In this document: positions 1 through 11,846 of the stretch, in pieces | Position numbering within the stretch: the first letter of the stretch is position 1 | Layout: each line of letters begins with the position of its first letter | Origin: Fulvia fulva | Taxonomy: Eukaryota > Ascomycota > Dothideomycetes > Mycosphaerellales > Mycosphaerellaceae | Length of the DNA stretch: 64,000 nucleotides | Assembly: GCF_020509005.1 (NCBI RefSeq) | Contig: NC_063018.1 | Span: 4,278,001-4,342,000, forward strand | Reading direction: 5' to 3' | Position numbers and translations under genes: made by a program | Notes under the pieces: model-generated | Database searches by the model: none | What the model was told of the DNA's origin: nothing | Seen by the model: the letters and a program-made list of their open reading frames with translations, nothing else

Positions 1-999
1 CGGTGTTGCTACTACTATAGTAAGGGTAAGTCAGCTGTTTCAAGTGAAGTGAGGTGAGGTGAGTAAGGTGAGCTTTGTACCCCTTCCCTTATTCCTCACT
101 TTTACTACTGCTATTGTTACCTATATAATAAAGTATAGAATATATAACTGTTACCGGTAAGATAGCTTAGGTAATAGTCCCGTTATACGGACTTTCACTT
201 AAGTATACAATCATCTTACCTACCGGCAAATATTAGAGGTCCTGAGTTTAATCTAGGGGTAGCCTTAGTCCTATCGTATGCTTAAACATATATTGTCGTC
301 CGCTCAACTTATTGAATTGTCCGATAATTACTCTATACTAAGTTATTTCGCTCCGGCGAATAGTAAGAGAGCTCGCTCTGCCCCTAGGGAGTATGAGATA
401 CTAGTTAGTGGCGCAATGCACTAGGCTGTCTACAATAGAGCTTGCACTATATAAGGTGTAATAGGGCTCTAATAGGTAACACCGGAGTAACGGTATCGGA
501 AAGTTAAAAAGGCACCTTTAGGGTGCCTTACTTTCTACACTTTTAAAGGTCATCACCTTAGGGTAGTAACACCTTTTTGTTTTAGGCAAGTGTGTGCTAT
601 ATATAAGGTGCGAAAGTAGCGGATGATATAGTGACAAGGTGGTAGTGTTGTTACTAGTAGTAAGTTAGAGGCGTTTCTTGCTTTCTAATTAGACGCGCTA
701 CTTTTGTCGCGCGCGTACGCTACTACTAGTAACAGGGGTGTTTCTCGCCCTTACGCTATTAGCTAATAGGAGTCCGAGAAACACCTATTAACAATAGTAC
801 TAGGGCCGTACCGGTGAATAGTAGATACTTTGCCCTAGCTTCGTTGTCGTCTATAGTATTAGTAGCTACTAGTGGCCGTGTTTTGCGCCTACTAGCGCTT
901 CTAGAGAGGTGTCCGTAAAGATGAAGCCGTTCGGTGTTCGTTTCGAGATAAGGCAAGGCCGCTACTACGGGCTTCTTAGGCGTCTATTAGCCCGTTACC
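1..999. other. RIP-mutated sequence without a recognisable gene
   Basis: Sequence rich in TA with few CA/TG dinucleotides and stops in every frame, as expected of RIP-mutated repeat DNA. It lies beyond the 3' end of the Copia relic that follows, so a 3' LTR could be here, but I found no copy of the sequence that follows that element's primer site at 6,293. An imperfect inverted repeat built on the core ttactagtagtaa lies near 650-735. No gene is supported. Confidence 0.6.
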
Positions 1000-3900
1000 T
1001 CCTAATACGGCTATAGAGGGTACTAAGGTACGTAGGTCCACGCCTTCCTTAGCTATATTAAGCAGCTTAACGAAGTGCTTGTGCTTCTATAGTAGAAGCA
1101 GCTTAGTCAGCCCGTCTATAGGCATGTCGTTAGTGCTAAGATACTTGATCTCAATGTCTCCGCGCTAGTCTCGCTATCGGAGCTAGTAGTAGTAGATGTC
1201 AACGTAGCGTAGCTTCGTATTAAGCTTTTGCCCTTATTAGTTAACAAGGCGGATAGTCTGCGTGTTGTCGTAGTATAAGTAGGTACGCTAATTGAACTGA
1301 AGGTATATCTTAGCGAAGACTCGTTCCTACTATATAAGCTCTAAGGCGGCTTACGAAAGCCCGAGTAGCTTAGCCTCTATTAAGGACTTGGTGACAGTGA
1401 TTTGTTTAGATGCCTTATAATCTACTAGTCTACCGAACAGCATAAAGACCTAGCTATTTGAGCTAGTCCTGTCATTATTTATGCCGTAGGACGCGTCCGA
1501 TGCTCTAAAGAACTCGTAGTTACTACCGAGGTGCTCTAGTTAGCTATAAAGGCCAGTGATATATTTGCTAGCGCTATATACAAGGCAGAGGTTCTTAGTC
1601 TCTAGGAGATAGCGCAAGTACTGATCTGTAAGCTTAAGGTGTGTCTTAGTTAGCTTAGTCAGATACTACGATAGTATAGATAAGGAAAAGGCGATATTAG
1701 GCCGCGTGTATATAGCGGCGAAGTTAAGGGATCCTATACGTTATTAGTACGTAAGGATGGCGATAGAGGTGGGTTAATGACCCTCTAGAACGGTCTAATC
1801 AAGGTGTTAATCTACTAGTACTGTCGTTTTGCGTGCATTCGTAGATATGCTAAATTTGGCGGCTAGCTTCTTAATGTAGTCTTCTTAAGAGAGCTATAGT
1901 AAGCGCTTGTTTCTGTCGCGCGTAACCTTGATTCCTAGGAACTAGGAGAGATTACCGAGCTCGTATATCTCGTACTTAGTAAGTAGCCGCTGCTTAATGT
2001 TAGTAGTAAAGGCCTTATACTTACGGTAGTAGAGCATAACTAGGTCGTTAACGTAAAAGAAGAACATAACCTTATTATTATAGTAGATATATTCGGAGTC
2101 CGACAGGGGTACTAGTCTAAGGGAGGCTAGCGTCTCGGTTAGGGAGTTGTACTATAATAAAGGGGACTCCTTTAGACCGTAGAGGGCCTTAACTAGCTTA
2201 AGGGCGTGTCTATAGGATGGCCTGTCGATTCTAGGAGGTAGTTGTAGATATATAGTGTATAGTAGGTCCGAGTTTAGGAAGGCGTTAATAATATCGAATT
2301 GTTCGGCTTCTAGGTCGAAGCTCGCGGCTATAGTATAGTAGAGGCGGAACATACTTACTAGTAGTATAGCGGCGTATATGTCTAAGTGTGTTCCTTACAA
2401 ATCGCCTCTTACGTATAGCCTAGCCTAGAAGCTCTTTAGTATACCGTACTCGTCTAGTTTATATTTATATACCTACTTAAGCGGCAGTAGTAGCTAAAGT
2501 CCCTCCTCTTACTAAGCATCCTAATCCTTCTCTTCCTTTATTGCCTATCTAAATGTACCTGTTGCTAGGGCTTTAGTAAACTCCTTAGCTATAGCTTCGA
2601 TCTACTATTAGGAGAAGCGGTGTTTTATAGCGGCTCGGTAGTTAGAAGGTTCGGGCGGAAGGTCATCGCGGTATATAGAGGTAGTGGTGTTAATACGCCT
2701 TAGAGGGCTGTTACCTCTTCGTGTAGGGCTTCGATCGCTCTTATCGCGATAGGCGCGTGTTCTAGGTCGTATACCGGACATCTAGCCGATAATTATATTA
2801 GCGACTATGATCTAGTATAGTATATAGTAGAAGTAGGCCGTTCGTAGGCGCTTTCTATTCTCTATAACTATATAGTTAGACTCCTCTAGTATATAGAGCT
2901 CTAGCTCTAGGGGGAAGAGTAGTGTATTAGACGCGTTATATATTAACGCGTCTTCTAGTAGTAGGAATATAAATAGATATAGCTCGCGATTAGGGTCCGT
3001 ATTGCCTATAATCTCCTTACGGTCTTCTACGGTAAGGGCATCTATTATCTACTACTATAGGGTATCGTAGTAGTTAGTAGTGTTAGGTACTAACTACTAT
3101 GTCTTGTCTTAAGTCACGTGATCTGTTACGTGCTCGATTTGCCGGTCTTTTTAGTTATATATTGCTAACTCGCGGTGTTACGGCTAGTATAGTTCTTACC
3201 TAAGGAGCTTTTAGTAGGCGTCTCGAGGTTATTAGGTATACGGCTACTAAGCCTATTCTTCTACCCCCTCGGCCTATACTATGTCTTGCTCGTAATAAGC
3301 GACATATAGGTCGTAGTATTGTTTAGGCTCTTTAGCCGGTTCCGCTGTTACGATATTCTCGATAGGGGTCGTATACCCTACTGTTAGGCGTAATAGGTTA
3401 TAGAACGTGGTCTTATCGAAGAGGACGTCCTTGACTCGTATAACCCTATCTTTTAATAGGTCCTATACGCGGTAGATATTAGTAGAGTCGTATCCTATAA
3501 GGTAGCCTATAAGCGCTCTCTCTTAGAGTTTCTCGCTCTTACTAGGCTGATCTAGTCTATAGATAAACACGTATATAAGGGAGCTATACACTACTATATG
3601 ACCTACGTTCGGAATTCGTCCTATTACTAATTCGAATAGGGTCTTCCAGCCCTTTGACTAGATAGGGGATCGCTAGAGGATGTACGCCGCTACTATAGTA
3701 TATTCTAGCCAAAGCTTTTCCGGCAATCGTACGTAGATACGAATAGTTCTACTTATAGTAATGATTAGAGCTCTAGCTCTTTCTACTAGGTCCTACGTAG
3801 GCGCGTATTCCGCGGTTGCGTGCTATTCAATCTTGTTGTTATTAATAACTAAGCGAAACACCTTCCTAATAGCGGGCTCGTTGTCGCTATAGAAGTATAC

Positions 3901-6292
3901 GAACCTACGACCAATGAAGTTGATAAAGCTTAGTAGGCTATTAAAGCAAGCTAACACCGATTGCTAATCCCTATTCTTAATAGTGAACTAGAAGTGTCTA
4001 TAGGTATCTAGATCGTAGAAGTAGACGAGGTACCTATTACCGTTATAGGCGACAGTGAATTCTACTAAGTGTATAGCTATATAGCCGTATAGGGTCATCA
4101 CCCTAATAGGCTAAGACCGATTATACACCTTGTGAGCTTTACTAAGCCTACATACTCTATAATGTGTAGTAAGGGGTACGCTTAGACTATCGTTAATAAT
4201 CACCCCCTTAACTCTAAGCGGTAACTACTTAATACGTTCAGCGCTAATATGACTAAAGATTTGATACTACTAGCGGCTAGAGAGCTTTCGGTGTTTAATA
4301 GGGGTCCTACTAGACGTAGCTACACCTTAAGTGCCCCTAGTACTGTTTATGACTACGAGAACGGTGAGATTACTATCCTCTTAAGCAGTTAGAGATACTA
4401 CGCTATTAGTAGGTTCATCGCCGATGTTTACACCCCTACTAATAGTGCTGATAAAGTACGCGTTACGTATCTTTTTAGTGACCTTCGGTAGTACTAGGCC
4501 CTCTTTTATAGGCCATTAGTAAATGATAGGTGACTTAGGTAGTGTGACCACCTTGAAGAAAGGGATTGTACTAGTAGGGCGGTGTAGGTCTATCAATTTA
4601 GTGTCGTTATGCCATATTGAATTACTACGTCCGTACTACTAGAGTCCGGCTCTTTCTATACGTGTGTAAGAGATGACGTTCATATAAAAGCCTAGGTAGT
4701 AAGCCACATCTAGTAAGGTGAATAAATGGCCCCTAATTGATATATAAACGCGCCCTAACGCTACAATTGGAAAGGTAGTTGTTCTAGCCTAGATTTCTGA
4801 GGTAGTAAGGCGCTCTGTAATGAACTCTACACCCTCCTAGTCATAATGATTAATCACATAAGTGTCTAAACAGTTATTATATACCTAGCAATCCCTAAAG
4901 TTGACGCTCACCTTGCTAATTGAGCTAGAAAGAACAGTAAGGCCAATAAAGCTCTTATCGCTTAGTAATGCCTTCTTCGTATTAGTAATAGCCTTGTCAC
5001 GTTCCTGGTCCTTACGATTGTTACGATTTAACACGCTAAGCAGACGCTCGCCGTCGTCGCTTAAGTAGTAGTTAATGAAGTTTTTCTAGTACTTCTTCTA
5101 CTGCTCTAAGCGCTAATCCTTTACTAGGCGCTTATCGGGGTTGATTATATCGTATAAGAACAGGCCCTTATAACAGGTGTCCTTAGGCTCGCCGGTGATG
5201 TTCTAGTAGCTACTTGGCCTATTGTTATCCTTGTCTTTATTCTTATCGCCGCGGCTACTACTACGACCCTTATTACCGCGGCTGTTACTACGGTTATTAC
5301 TACGGCTACTACTACGGTTACCCTCCTTTTGAACAGTACCTGTAGGTGCTGTTTCATCCTCTGCTTCTACTAAGGTTTCTCCGGAGAAGGTTACGAAGAC
5401 TAATCGACCGTTAGTTATTACTAGTACGGTGTCGCGTATCTATTCGAGGTAACGCTTAGTAAGCTTTTGTAGTGACATTTTGTTACGCTTCTACTCGTTA
5501 TATAGAGAAGCACCGTAGGCTAGAGCCTGCTTCTACTAAATAGTAAGTAGGAAGTGTCTACTAAGGTCGTCGTACTCGGCGTAGTTATACTTAAGCATCT
5601 TAGTCTATAAAACGGACTAGTCTAAGCACTAGTTATCGATTCTACGTGCGCTAGCCTTCTAAAGCCTAGATAGCTTAAGCGTGAGCTACCGCTTACGTAG
5701 CATATCGTCTAGACTATACTGATCCTTAAGAGCCTAGTATTTCGCTCTAAGGGTGTTCTAGCCGTACATTAGCTCTTGCCCTAGCTCTGTCGTCGTACGG
5801 ATAAGGTAGGTAATAAGCTTTGATCGCGTAGTAGTAAAGATGTCGTACATCCGTTACCTTCGGTCTACGTCTGTTTGTCGTAGCTTAATAAGATCTCTTG
5901 ATATAGCGTCTCCTACCGTATACGCTTATTAGATTTCCTTAAACGTTAAGTAAGTAGGCTCTATTAGCTCGTTACTTAGTTAGTAAGGATCTATATACTT
6001 CTAGACATTCAAAGACTCTACGTAGAGCTCTAGCTAACGGTCAAACTTGTCCTATTAGTTATAGCTCTTTAGAACTACGGTACCCTAAGGTAGGGCACCG
6101 GTAGTCACCGGCGTCTCGGTAGTAGCTATAACTACAAAATAGGTTATAGGCTAGTGAAAGTTCTACGCGGGTTCACTAGGCCTAGGGGATACTACTGCAC
6201 TAGTTATAGTAGTAGTGCTATAACGATGCAAACTCTGCTTTAGGGCTTCCTTATCGTAGCGAATGTTAGTAAGCGCTAATCGGGCTTATAAC
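1000..6292 (-). mobile_element. Copia-C: RIP-destroyed Ty1/Copia retrotransposon (internal part)
   Basis: Reading the minus strand through many RIP stops, Copia domains appear in the expected order. Gag-like sequence lies at about 6,000-5,400, followed by a stretch near 5,350-5,150 that looks like a damaged Gly/Arg/Asn-rich linker. The zinc-binding and core parts of integrase are at about 4,200-3,500. Reverse transcriptase lies at about 2,400-1,600, with an undamaged stretch at 2,352-2,152 containing EAEQFDIINAFLNSDL and KLVKALYGLKESP. RNase H lies at about 1,430-1,200 (a TVTKSLIEAKLLGLS-like block and a DNTQTIRL block). All changes look like CpA to TpA. The element is non-autonomous as it stands. 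Its left LTR was not found. Confidence 0.85.
6282..6292 (-). promoter_or_regulatory. Copia-C primer-binding site (half-tRNA type)
   Basis: The plus strand reads gggcttataac directly before the presumed LTR start at 6,293. It matches the anticodon arm of initiator tRNA-Met (gggctcataacc) with one RIP-type C-to-T change. The same motif adjoins the LTRs of the Copia-B family at 8,798 and 37,054. Confidence 0.55.
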
Positions 6293-6589
6293 TATCACGT
6301 TAGAAGTGTAGGAAGTTATTGTACGGGCTTATATAGGGGGTTTCAAAAGCAGGTTATGTATTGTATATGTCTATCTAGAATAGACAAGTGTTGCTCTTAA
6401 AGAGGCTGTAGGTAACTAATTAGTCACCTGATTCTTAGCGTACGTAGCCTTAAGTTTTGATAATAGGATGTTGCCTATATATACGCTCGGATCGCGACAT
6501 ATCTAATATAGTTATATATAATATTCTAGTCTATATAGACCTAAGGATTATATAACCCTACTCTATATAGGGACCTAAGAGTTAGAAAA
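6293..6589 (-). repeat. Probable Copia-C 5' LTR (right end undefined)
   Basis: Sequence on the outer side of the half-tRNA primer site must begin the 5' LTR of this minus-strand element. It starts tatcacgttag, presumably a RIP-altered TG start. The outer end could not be fixed because no second LTR copy is visible and RIP has changed terminal dinucleotides. The LINE ORF1 that follows begins near 6,590. Confidence 0.4.
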
Positions 6590-8106
6590 ATGGCGACGAC
6601 GACGGTAGTAGACGACCGAGAGCAAGGGGGAGACGAGTAGAGGACGCTCTATAAGAAGGCGGAAGAGATAGTAGCGGTAGAAGAAGGGAGGTTTCCGGAG
6701 AGAGCACTAAAAGGAGTAATAAGCGAACTGCTCGGGGGACTAAAGGCGCTTAAACGATAAACAAGCACTACGATCAACATAGTAATCGAGGTAGCAATAC
6801 GAAACGTAAGAAACAACCCTTAAAGAGACCCGAGACAGACCTAGGGCCTAACAACCTAGGTAATAATCGCGAGCCAACCTACCCCCCCTTAAAGTATAGT
6901 ACTACGAGTCTATATTACGGACCAGAAAGAGAAGGAAGAGAAAGGAAAGATGACCGGGAGGGAGATAGTCGAGAAGATCGGAGTAAAGGGAATAGTAGGG
7001 GCAAGGGTAGACAACAAAGGGGTCAAGCCGTTTATAGTATACGTATAGGACAAGAAGGCCCTCGAAATAAATAAGGAGTAGACACTGAAGATCGGGAGCA
7101 TAGCGAAAGTCTCCTATCAATAGTATATAGTAATTACGTATAGGGTCCTACGAACCTTTAATATACAAAGGGATATACCAAACCTCTAGAGGCAAAACTA
7201 GGTAATAGTACTAGGACTACAGATCACAAAGACAGCGTGGGTTAAGAAGAAGATAGAGGAGGGTAAGAGGGCCTCCTCGCTAATCTTATAGGTTATAATA
7301 CTAGAGTAAGCAAACAAGGTCTTAGACTAAGGGTTGTACTAGGACTTTAAGAGGCTAGATGTAGAAATCTATCAGAGCAACTATAGAATCCTTCAATGTT
7401 TTAACTGTTAACAGTACGGACATATTGCCCTAAAGTATAGTAAAGCTACACTAGTCTACTTATACTATGCTAGTGATCACGCGACCTAAGAGTGCCAAAA
7501 ACGGAAGGAGGACACAAGATGCGTAGTATATAGGAGAAAACACCCGGCATAGTCAAACTAATGCCTAGTTAGACTATTAGCCTAGTAGAGAGCGCGGGAA
7601 GCAAGGGTAACAACACTAACTAGGTTCCTAGTAGGTGAATAGAAACAACTAGAGAGAACTACCCACCCGAATAAGAGACCCCGGCTATAAGAGGAGCTAC
7701 AAATAGTGCTAGCAATAGGGAGACTAACGTTCTTATATAAGGTAGCGTAGAGTAATAGACAAATGAGAATCAACCAAATAATAGGGAGCTAACCCTAAAG
7801 GGAAGAACAGGAGGAGGGACGGGAAAACTAACAGCAAGACTAATAGCAAGACTAAACGGACCTAGACACAAACATGTCCTAATGCCTCACACTAACAGAC
7901 TATTAATCATTTAGTATAATGTGAACAGAAGCAAAGACAAGGTCTAAAGGAGCTTTCTACAAGCCTTAGACCCGGAGGAACACTATATTATAGCAATATA
8001 GGAACTATAGATCAACCTACACTCTAGGATTCTATTAACTGTACGAGACCCGAGATACTACGTAGTAATAAACAGAACCGAGGGAGTCCTACGAACTTGT
8101 ATCTAA
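6590..8106 (+). mobile_element. LINE-2: RIP-mutated 5' part of a non-LTR retrotransposon
   Basis: The plus strand opens with an ATG-led, charged ORF1-like sequence near 6,592. At 7,395-7,520 there is a Gag-type zinc knuckle region (CFNC, then YGHIA, then a second damaged Cys/His cluster). From about 7,890 a block resembling the start of an AP-type endonuclease follows (YNVNRSKDKV, then AI*EL where a family member would have a catalytic Glu). The rest of ORF2 is missing: at 8,107 the sequence switches to a Copia leader. The zinc-knuckle sequence differs from LINE-1, so this is a second family. Confidence 0.65.
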
Positions 8107-9043
8107 GGGATGACTCCGATGATATAGAGGGTGTCGCTATAGATAGGGTTATAGCGGGAATGTCCGTAATGATGTCTTCGAGGACCTAGTCAACCTGCTT
8201 TAATACTAGGTATATTCTTATTAGCTTGAACTATGTTTCGTAGTTCTCTCTTATTAGAAGAGGTGCTACTCTCTTTCTTATAAACCTAGTCTCGTTCTCT
8301 ATTTTTTATAAGTTAAGGGATAGGTTAGCTACCCTTAGGTAAAAGGATATATTCGGTCGTACGCGATCAGATCGAAATAGGATAAACCGAACGCGAGGTT
8401 GATAGCGGAGAGGATAGCTATCCGCCGGGAAGAGGAGGAAAGTCGGTCGGTAAGGATCGTATTAGTACTAAGATACTATAGCGTAACTCTCTTAGTAGAG
8501 GGGGTTTCTAAGACACTACGGCTCTCTTAGAATGAACAGTTAGTCGATACGAACGCGATGTCCGGAGAGCGACTCTTCTTAGTAAGCTCGCCTACTTGTC
8601 TAAGGTATTAGTATAGGCTCCCTGACTCGGAGTCTAACAGTGCCTTACTAGGCTCTTTCACGTCTTATATATACCTATAGCACGGCTATAGCTTCCTATA
8701 TAAGGCGGGTGCGGCCTCTAGTCTACCTTCCTTTTGTTCTAAAGAGGAATAACTCTAATACGACTTTATCGAGGGTGAAACACCGAGTTACTAACTCGGG
8801 CTTATAACCTATTAAATAGGTACGAGTTGCGTAGTAGTAGAAGACGGCGGATTACACGAAAGACGAAGAAGGACCTAATAGGATAGCGTGTATCTATATA
8901 TAGTATCGCTAGTATTAGGATAGGTAGATACTAGGTGTCCGGATGTTTACTAGCCTATAGGCTAGTAAACCCTAGTCACGTGATCTAGTTATATAATACA
9001 CCTACACCTATATACTTGTCCTACGGCCTATATATTCTTAATA
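8107..9043 (-). mobile_element. Copia-B2: LTR and leader fragment of the Copia-B family
   Basis: The stretch is near-identical, apart from RIP-type transitions, to 36,340-37,299, which is the 5' LTR plus leader of the complete Copia-B element. It contains the LTR at 8,810-9,043 and about 700 bp of leader. The polyprotein is absent: the left side is cut at 8,107 against LINE-2. It is the most heavily mutated of the three LTR copies; even the LTR end reads ttcttaata where the others read ttctcaaca. Confidence 0.8.
8810..9043 (-). repeat. Copia-B family LTR, copy 1 (234 bp)
   Basis: Same 234-bp length and sequence as the LTRs at 25,603 and 37,066, with additional CpA to TpA changes. The half-tRNA primer site gggcttataacc adjoins it at 8,798-8,809. 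Confidence 0.85.
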
Positions 9044-9914
9044 CGTACTAAGTAGTTATACCTTCCGTAGACTTAGTAAGACTAGGGATCTTTAAGTCGA
9101 TATAGGTCTATATACCGTTCTTTAACTAGCTCTAGACGTTCTAAAGGGAGTCCTTTATAGTACGGTACTTCGAGGCTTAGAGCTTAGCTTCGGTAGTACG
9201 CTACTACTCTTAGAACTTAATATTGTCGCTCTTTAGATCGAACTTAGTAGGGGCCTTTAGCTCGTTAGAGGACTTAATACTAGTAGTTATATCGGCGTCG
9301 TAAGTCGTATATACGGAGATAGGGTTACTATCTAAGTTGGTACTCGGGCGATTCTTCCTACCCTTACGACTACCGTCCTTACGGCTATTCTTACGGCCCT
9401 TATTACTATCGTCCTCGTCGTCTAATAAGTCCGATAAATCCGGGTCCGACTTCTTCTTATTAGGCTTGCCTCTATTTTGCCGACGCTCTAGTAACTCTTT
9501 AGACTCGGTTCGCTAAGGTAGTAGGTCTTACTTTTTCTTAGACCGGCTACGGTCCTTCTCTTACTTCTTAAGCTTAGTAATACGCTTCTCGGCTACTACG
9601 AGCTTAGTCTCGGTCTCTACTAGCTTACTCTCCGCTACCTTGTACTACGTACGATATACCTTTTTTATATCTTTAGCCCTCGTAAGCTCGTCTAGGTCGA
9701 TAACGATAGTATTATCGCGCTTAGCGATCTCCTCCTTTAGTCGCGTAACCTCCTCTTCTAGGGACTGTCTAGTCGCCTATTCCGTATCGATTATATCCTC
9801 GAGTCGGTCTATCTAGTCCTTAGTATCTTACGCCTTACGGAGGTTAATACGGTTAGCTATATCGAGCGTAGTATTAAGTTTATACGTACGTCGGTAATCG
9901 GACTCGATATTATA
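9044..9914 (-). other. Unclassified RIP-mutated coding-like DNA (left half)
   Basis: On the minus strand this reads as damaged coding sequence for a very charged protein, with Asp/Ser/Lys/Arg-rich stretches near 9,330-9,560 and coiled-coil-like Lys/Glu-rich segments near 9,560-9,900. It continues on the far side of the pogo insertion at 11,048. No transposase or RT motif is visible. It may be a duplicated host gene or the gag of an unrecognised element. Confidence 0.35.
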
Positions 9915-9981
9915 ACGTACTTTACTACCGAGCGGGCTATACTACCGAGCGGGCCACTTTTGCTAAGAACTATACTACTTC
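9915..9981 (+). repeat. Left terminal inverted repeat of the pogo-like element
   Basis: 67 bp starting acgtactttactaccg. It pairs with 10,981-11,047 with three mismatches, all transitions or RIP-compatible except one. It contains a short internal repeat of ctaccgagcggg. Preceded by TA at 9,913-9,914. Confidence 0.85.
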
Positions 9982-10980
9982 TATAGATATAGCTATATAA
10001 CTACTATTATAGCGTATATTATCTTTAAACGAGGCCAAACTGACCTTAGCTATCTAGGCTACGAAACGCGACGCGACAATTACAAATCGACTTACTATAA
10101 AGGTATACGACGCGTCTCGAACTATACTAGGGTATCGATTGAATAGACGACCTCCTCGGGGTGACTACGAGCCTAATTCGAAGAAGCTTATAGAGCTAGA
10201 AGAGAGGGTGATACTTAAGTATATACTCGAGCTAGATCTTAGAGGTTTCCCGCTATTAAAGGCTAGTATACGAGTAATAGCCGATTTATTACTATAAGAG
10301 AAGGGTCTTAAGCCCGCTAGTCTTAATTAGATAGACAGGTTTATTAGGCGGTATCGTAAGCTAAAGGTTCGTATAATACGTAGATACGATCGTTAGCGAG
10401 CCCTAATAGAAGATCTAGACGTTATCGAGAAGTAGTTCTCGCTTATACGTAATATAAAGGAGAAGTATAGTATCCTTAACTAGGACACCTATAACTTTAA
10501 CGAGATAGGGTTTATAATAGGTGTTATTACGTCTTAGAGCGTCGTTACGGGTTTAGAAAGGCGTAGTAGAAAGAGGAAGGTCGTTAAATAGGGCAATAGA
10601 GAGGGAGTAGAGAGATAGCGTATTAGATAGCTCTTATACGAAGCGAGATTAGTAAGCTACGTAAGTCTAACGAGGCCCTTATATAGCGGAAAGTACGAAA
10701 GCGTAAGTATATTCAGTCTAGAGGGTCTCTAACCTTCGATAAGGCGTCGCAATTAATACCTCTAGAGGATACTAGGAGGTAGGAAGTGAGTAGAGAGTCG
10801 CTAGATAGTATTAGGCTAGTACTAAGGCTACGACGCTATAAGCAATATAGTAAGTCGGGGCATAACGTACGTACCTATTAAGTAGACTCGCTAGATAGCG
10901 AAGAATCTAAAGAGGAATTGTCCTCCTAGTAACGATTCTATAGGATGTCGTCGTATTAAGATACCGTCGTAATTAAAGTA

Positions 10981-11047
10981 GAAGTAGTATAGTTCTTAGC
11001 AAAAGTAGCCCGATCGGTAGTATAGCCCGCTCGGTAGTAAAGCACGT
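10981..11047 (-). repeat. Right terminal inverted repeat of the pogo-like element
   Basis: Reverse complement of 9,915-9,981 over 67 bp, ending gtagtaaagcacgt, followed by TA at 11,048-11,049. Confidence 0.85.
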
Positions 11048-11846
11048 TAGAGGATCTTATAGATCCACTAGGGATAGTCATTAACCGTCTTCTTAAACTT
11101 GTCTATAGTTAACCCGTTTAACGAGTCGAAGGCTTCCTAGAAGTTGTCGATAGTAACCCTCCTCTTCCTCGGTACCTTAGTACCCTTATCTTCTATCTTA
11201 TCCTCGATAAACTCCGCCCTATATAGGTTAGCTAAGTTTAGCTCTATCTCGACCTCCTCTTCCTTAATCGCCTTAAGTGAGTCGAACACCTTCTTATACT
11301 ACTTACGGTACTAGTTATTCTTATCGAGGAGCCTGTTTACGATATCCTCTTTACGTCTTTAAGTCTACGTCGCCGGGTTCGCGCTATCGTTATCGGGTAG
11401 ATCGGATAGTAGGGTAAAGAAGGGTGATCTATTAAGGGACGCGCGATAAACGCGTCTATTAGTATTCTCTATACTTACGTATAGTACGCCGGTACCGGTC
11501 TATCTCGCTATTATTACTATATTAGCTATAATCTACTTTAAGGTACGACTTAGCGAGTACGATACCTAATCTTAGTACTTCCTCGTATACTGTCGCGGTT
11601 TCTCTATAATCTCCCGAATATAGCTTCTCGTATCTCTCTATACGTTAGTAATAATCTATTCGAAGTGTTATAAGTAGGTATAAGTACGTAGTCGGGTAAG
11701 GGTTAAGTCGAATAGATGTTCTATCTAAGGGAGGCGCGGAGGGCGCGAGAGTTATATACGGGCGCTAGGCCGCTAGTCGGATTAGCTAGCGGGCGCGGGA
11801 TCTAGGTACGGACCCGCGGGTTTAAGTAAATATACGCCGGTACGGT
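11048..11846 (-). other. Unclassified RIP-mutated coding-like DNA (right half)
   Basis: Continuation of the sequence interrupted by the pogo element. On the minus strand it reads as damaged protein-coding DNA with acidic and lysine-rich stretches at about 11,330-11,080 and no recognisable transposon motif. A GC-richer segment with gcgcgg repeats at 11,730-11,830 precedes the 3' end of LINE-1. Confidence 0.35.

Larger units (their letters stand above)
9915..11047 (+). mobile_element. RIP-mutated, internally deleted pogo/Fot1-like DNA transposon
   Basis: The element is bounded by 67-bp terminal inverted repeats with only three mismatches (9,915-9,981 and 10,981-11,047) and flanked by TA on both sides, as Tc1/mariner-pogo elements are. 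The plus strand encodes pieces of a pogo transposase. The DNA-binding N-terminus carries LDLRGFP and NRF/RRY-type blocks at about 10,220-10,400. The first catalytic region reads YNFNEIGFIIGVITS near 10,490-10,535, where Asp of DET has become Asn. The tail has a basic RKRK cluster and a knuckle-like block (KSGHNVRT). The middle and end of the DDE/D core are missing, so the 1.13-kb element is defective even before RIP. Confidence 0.8.

Noticed and set aside
5145..5357. 70-codon Val/Thr/Ile-rich frame
   Set aside because: It is a RIP-distorted Gly/Arg/Asn-rich linker of the Copia-C gag region read in a surviving frame, not a new gene.
6902..7120. Short Tyr/Leu-rich minus-strand frames in LINE-2
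   Set aside because: Open only because RIP makes one strand TA-rich; the plus strand explains the region as LINE ORF1.
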